Notes under the pieces: model-generated
The model's input: the letters and a program-made list of their open reading frames with translations, nothing else
What the model was told of the DNA's origin: nothing
The model's database searches: none
Part shown: positions 62,976 to 64,000 of the stretch, in pieces
Position numbering within the stretch: the stretch's first letter is position 1
Layout: the number at the start of each line of letters is the position of its first letter
Translations under genes and position numbers: made by a program
Source: Paenibacillus sp. FSL R5-0912
GTDB taxonomy: Bacteria > Bacillota > Bacilli > Paenibacillales > Paenibacillaceae
DNA: 64,000 bases
Direction: 5' to 3'
Assembly: GCF_000758605.1 (NCBI RefSeq)
Contig: NZ_CP009282.1
Coordinates: forward strand, 1,922,001-1,986,000

Positions 62976-63941
62976 CTGGAGAAAAATCTGATTTTAAACA
63001 ACAAGCCGGCTCCCCGGAGCAAAGGCCAGAGCTGGCTCTCGAACGCCGGAAAAAGCATGCTGAAGCACTGGCAGCTCCATCTGCTGGTCATTCCGCCTTT
63101 ACTGTTTTTTCTGATCTTCAAGTATTATCCGATGGCGAATGCGGTTCTGGCGTTCAAGGATTATAACGTGATCAAAGGCATATGGGGCAGTCCATGGGTA
63201 GGCTTCAGGAATTTTGAACTCTTTTTCGAGAATCCGATGTTCTGGACGCTGGTGAAGAATACCATTCTGCTTAGCGGCTTCCTGCTGCTGGCGGGGTTCC
63301 CGATTCCCATCCTGCTGGCACTGATGATCAACGAAATCCGCGGCGGACGGTTCAAACGGTTTGTCCAGCTGGTCTCCTTCGCTCCTTACTTTATCTCGAC
63401 GGTGGTGATGGTATCGATTATTATGCTGTTTCTCGCTCCGCGCCTCGGCTTCGCCAATATTGCCCTGAATTTCTTTGGGCTGCAGTCGGTGAATTTCCTC
63501 GGGGAGCCCGGCATGTTCCGCTCAATTTATGTCTGGTCCGATATTTGGCAGACCGCAGGCTATAGCGCCGTAATCTATCTGGCCGCCCTGGCCGGCATCG
63601 ACCCTACGCTGTACGAGGCCGCCAAGGTGGACGGAGCTTCACGGTTCCAGAAAATCCGCCACATTGACCTTCCGGGCATCGTGCCGACAATTGTGATTAT
63701 CCTTATTCTGAATGTGGGCAACGTGATGGCGATCGGTTTTGAAAAGGTATATCTGCTGCAGAATCCGCTGAATATCGTCAATTCCGAGATCATCGCTACG
63801 TATGTGTACCGGATCGGCCTGCTGAATGCCAATTACAGCTTCGCTACCGCCGTCGGCTTATTCAATTCCTTAATTAATCTGGTCCTGCTGCTCACGGTTA
63901 ACGGCTTGGCCAAACGAATCACGAACAACAGCATCTGGTAG
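62976..63941 (+). CDS. ABC permease, LplB type
   Basis: A 321-residue permease if started at a CTG at 62976. Six membrane helices follow, the first LLVIPPLLFFLIFKYYPMAN. The EAA loop is LYEAAKVDGASRFQKIRHID. WGSPWVGFRNFELFF is typical of LplB-like proteins for polysaccharide-derived oligosaccharides. The first ATG (63057) has no good ribosome binding site and would remove a basic N-terminal segment (NNKPAPRSKGQSWLSNAGKS). The CTG lies five bases after AGGGGGGGA and keeps that segment, so a rare CTG start is favoured. The binding protein is probably further downstream, beyond the window. Confidence 0.88.
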   Translation: MEKNLILNNKPAPRSKGQSWLSNAGKSMLKHWQLHLLVIPPLLFFLIFKYYPMANAVLAFKDYNVIKGIWGSPWVGFRNFELFFENPMFWTLVKNTILLSGFLLLAGFPIPILLALMINEIRGGRFKRFVQLVSFAPYFISTVVMVSIIMLFLAPRLGFANIALNFFGLQSVNFLGEPGMFRSIYVWSDIWQTAGYSAVIYLAALAGIDPTLYEAAKVDGASRFQKIRHIDLPGIVPTIVIILILNVGNVMAIGFEKVYLLQNPLNIVNSEIIATYVYRIGLLNANYSFATAVGLFNSLINLVLLLTVNGLAKRITNNSIW

Positions 63942-63956
63942 GAAAGGAGTGCTCGT

Positions 63957-64000
63957 ATGGCCGCTTCACCAGCAATTTCCCAAAAAATCAAAGAATCCAC
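63957..64000 (+). CDS. ABC permease, LplC type (partial, N-terminus only)
   Basis: An ATG at 63957 behind AAAGGAG starts MAASPAISQKIKEST before the window ends. Position directly after an LplB-type permease and the soluble basic start suggest the LplC-type partner. Too little is visible for a domain match. Confidence 0.6.
   Translation, partial: MAASPAISQKIKES

Overview
The window reads as the chromosome of a Paenibacillus-like, plant-polysaccharide-degrading Firmicute. Supporting signs are AGGAGG-type ribosome binding sites, several TTG/GTG starts, many CUT1-type sugar ABC transporters without their own ATPase gene, YesM/YesN two-component pairs, an S-layer-anchored glycosidase, and gene-poor gaps filled with short periodic repeats. 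The organism is inferred from style and protein content only.

Layout. (1) 1-8113: a partial ArsR-type regulator, divergent from an arabino-oligosaccharide locus with a lipoprotein binding protein, two permeases, a GH43 endo-arabinanase-like enzyme, a GH51 arabinofuranosidase and a GH43 exo-enzyme. None of the three hydrolases has a signal peptide, so the scheme is import first and cytosolic hydrolysis afterwards. (2) 8181-10394: a ~51-bp-periodic array of TTGTA-N5-TACAA hairpins, one split by a 1,662-bp IS1182-like element. (3) 10477-20212: ECF sigma/anti-sigma pair, a small secreted protein, a YhgE/Pip-type membrane protein with a 33-bp coding repeat, a large XRE regulator, an aldo/keto reductase pseudogene and an orphan hybrid histidine kinase. 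(4) 20213-21653: a 1.4-kb gene-free repeat region. (5) 21654-48092: two paralogous modules in tandem, each with a YesM-like kinase, a YesN-like regulator, binding protein, two permeases and a GH130 enzyme. The first also carries an extra AraC regulator, two FAD oxidoreductases, a second GH130-like protein and an SGNH esterase; the second carries a GH106-like glycosidase. An SGNH pseudogene and a 52-bp repeat array separate them. (6) 48241-54844: repeats, an AT-rich acetyltransferase, a ROK regulator, a CBS protein, and three MarR regulators around a 14-TM MFS exporter. (7) 55449-64000: a secreted, SLH-anchored GH27 enzyme, a membrane AraC regulator, a 51-bp tandem array, and the start of an LplB/LplC-type ABC operon. 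The GH27 gene and the ABC operon share an ~80-bp upstream element with a cre-like site.

The most unusual feature is non-coding. At least four repeat families, unrelated in sequence, occupy the gene-free gaps. All have a 50-52 bp period, and all carry a short stem-loop in units I could fold, although the stems are weak or partial in many units. In the 62.1-62.7 kb array the stem is kept by compensatory changes, and in the 8.3-10.4 kb array an IS has inserted exactly in the hairpin loop, its target duplication being the loop itself. I do not recall a published description of this class, but I could not search.
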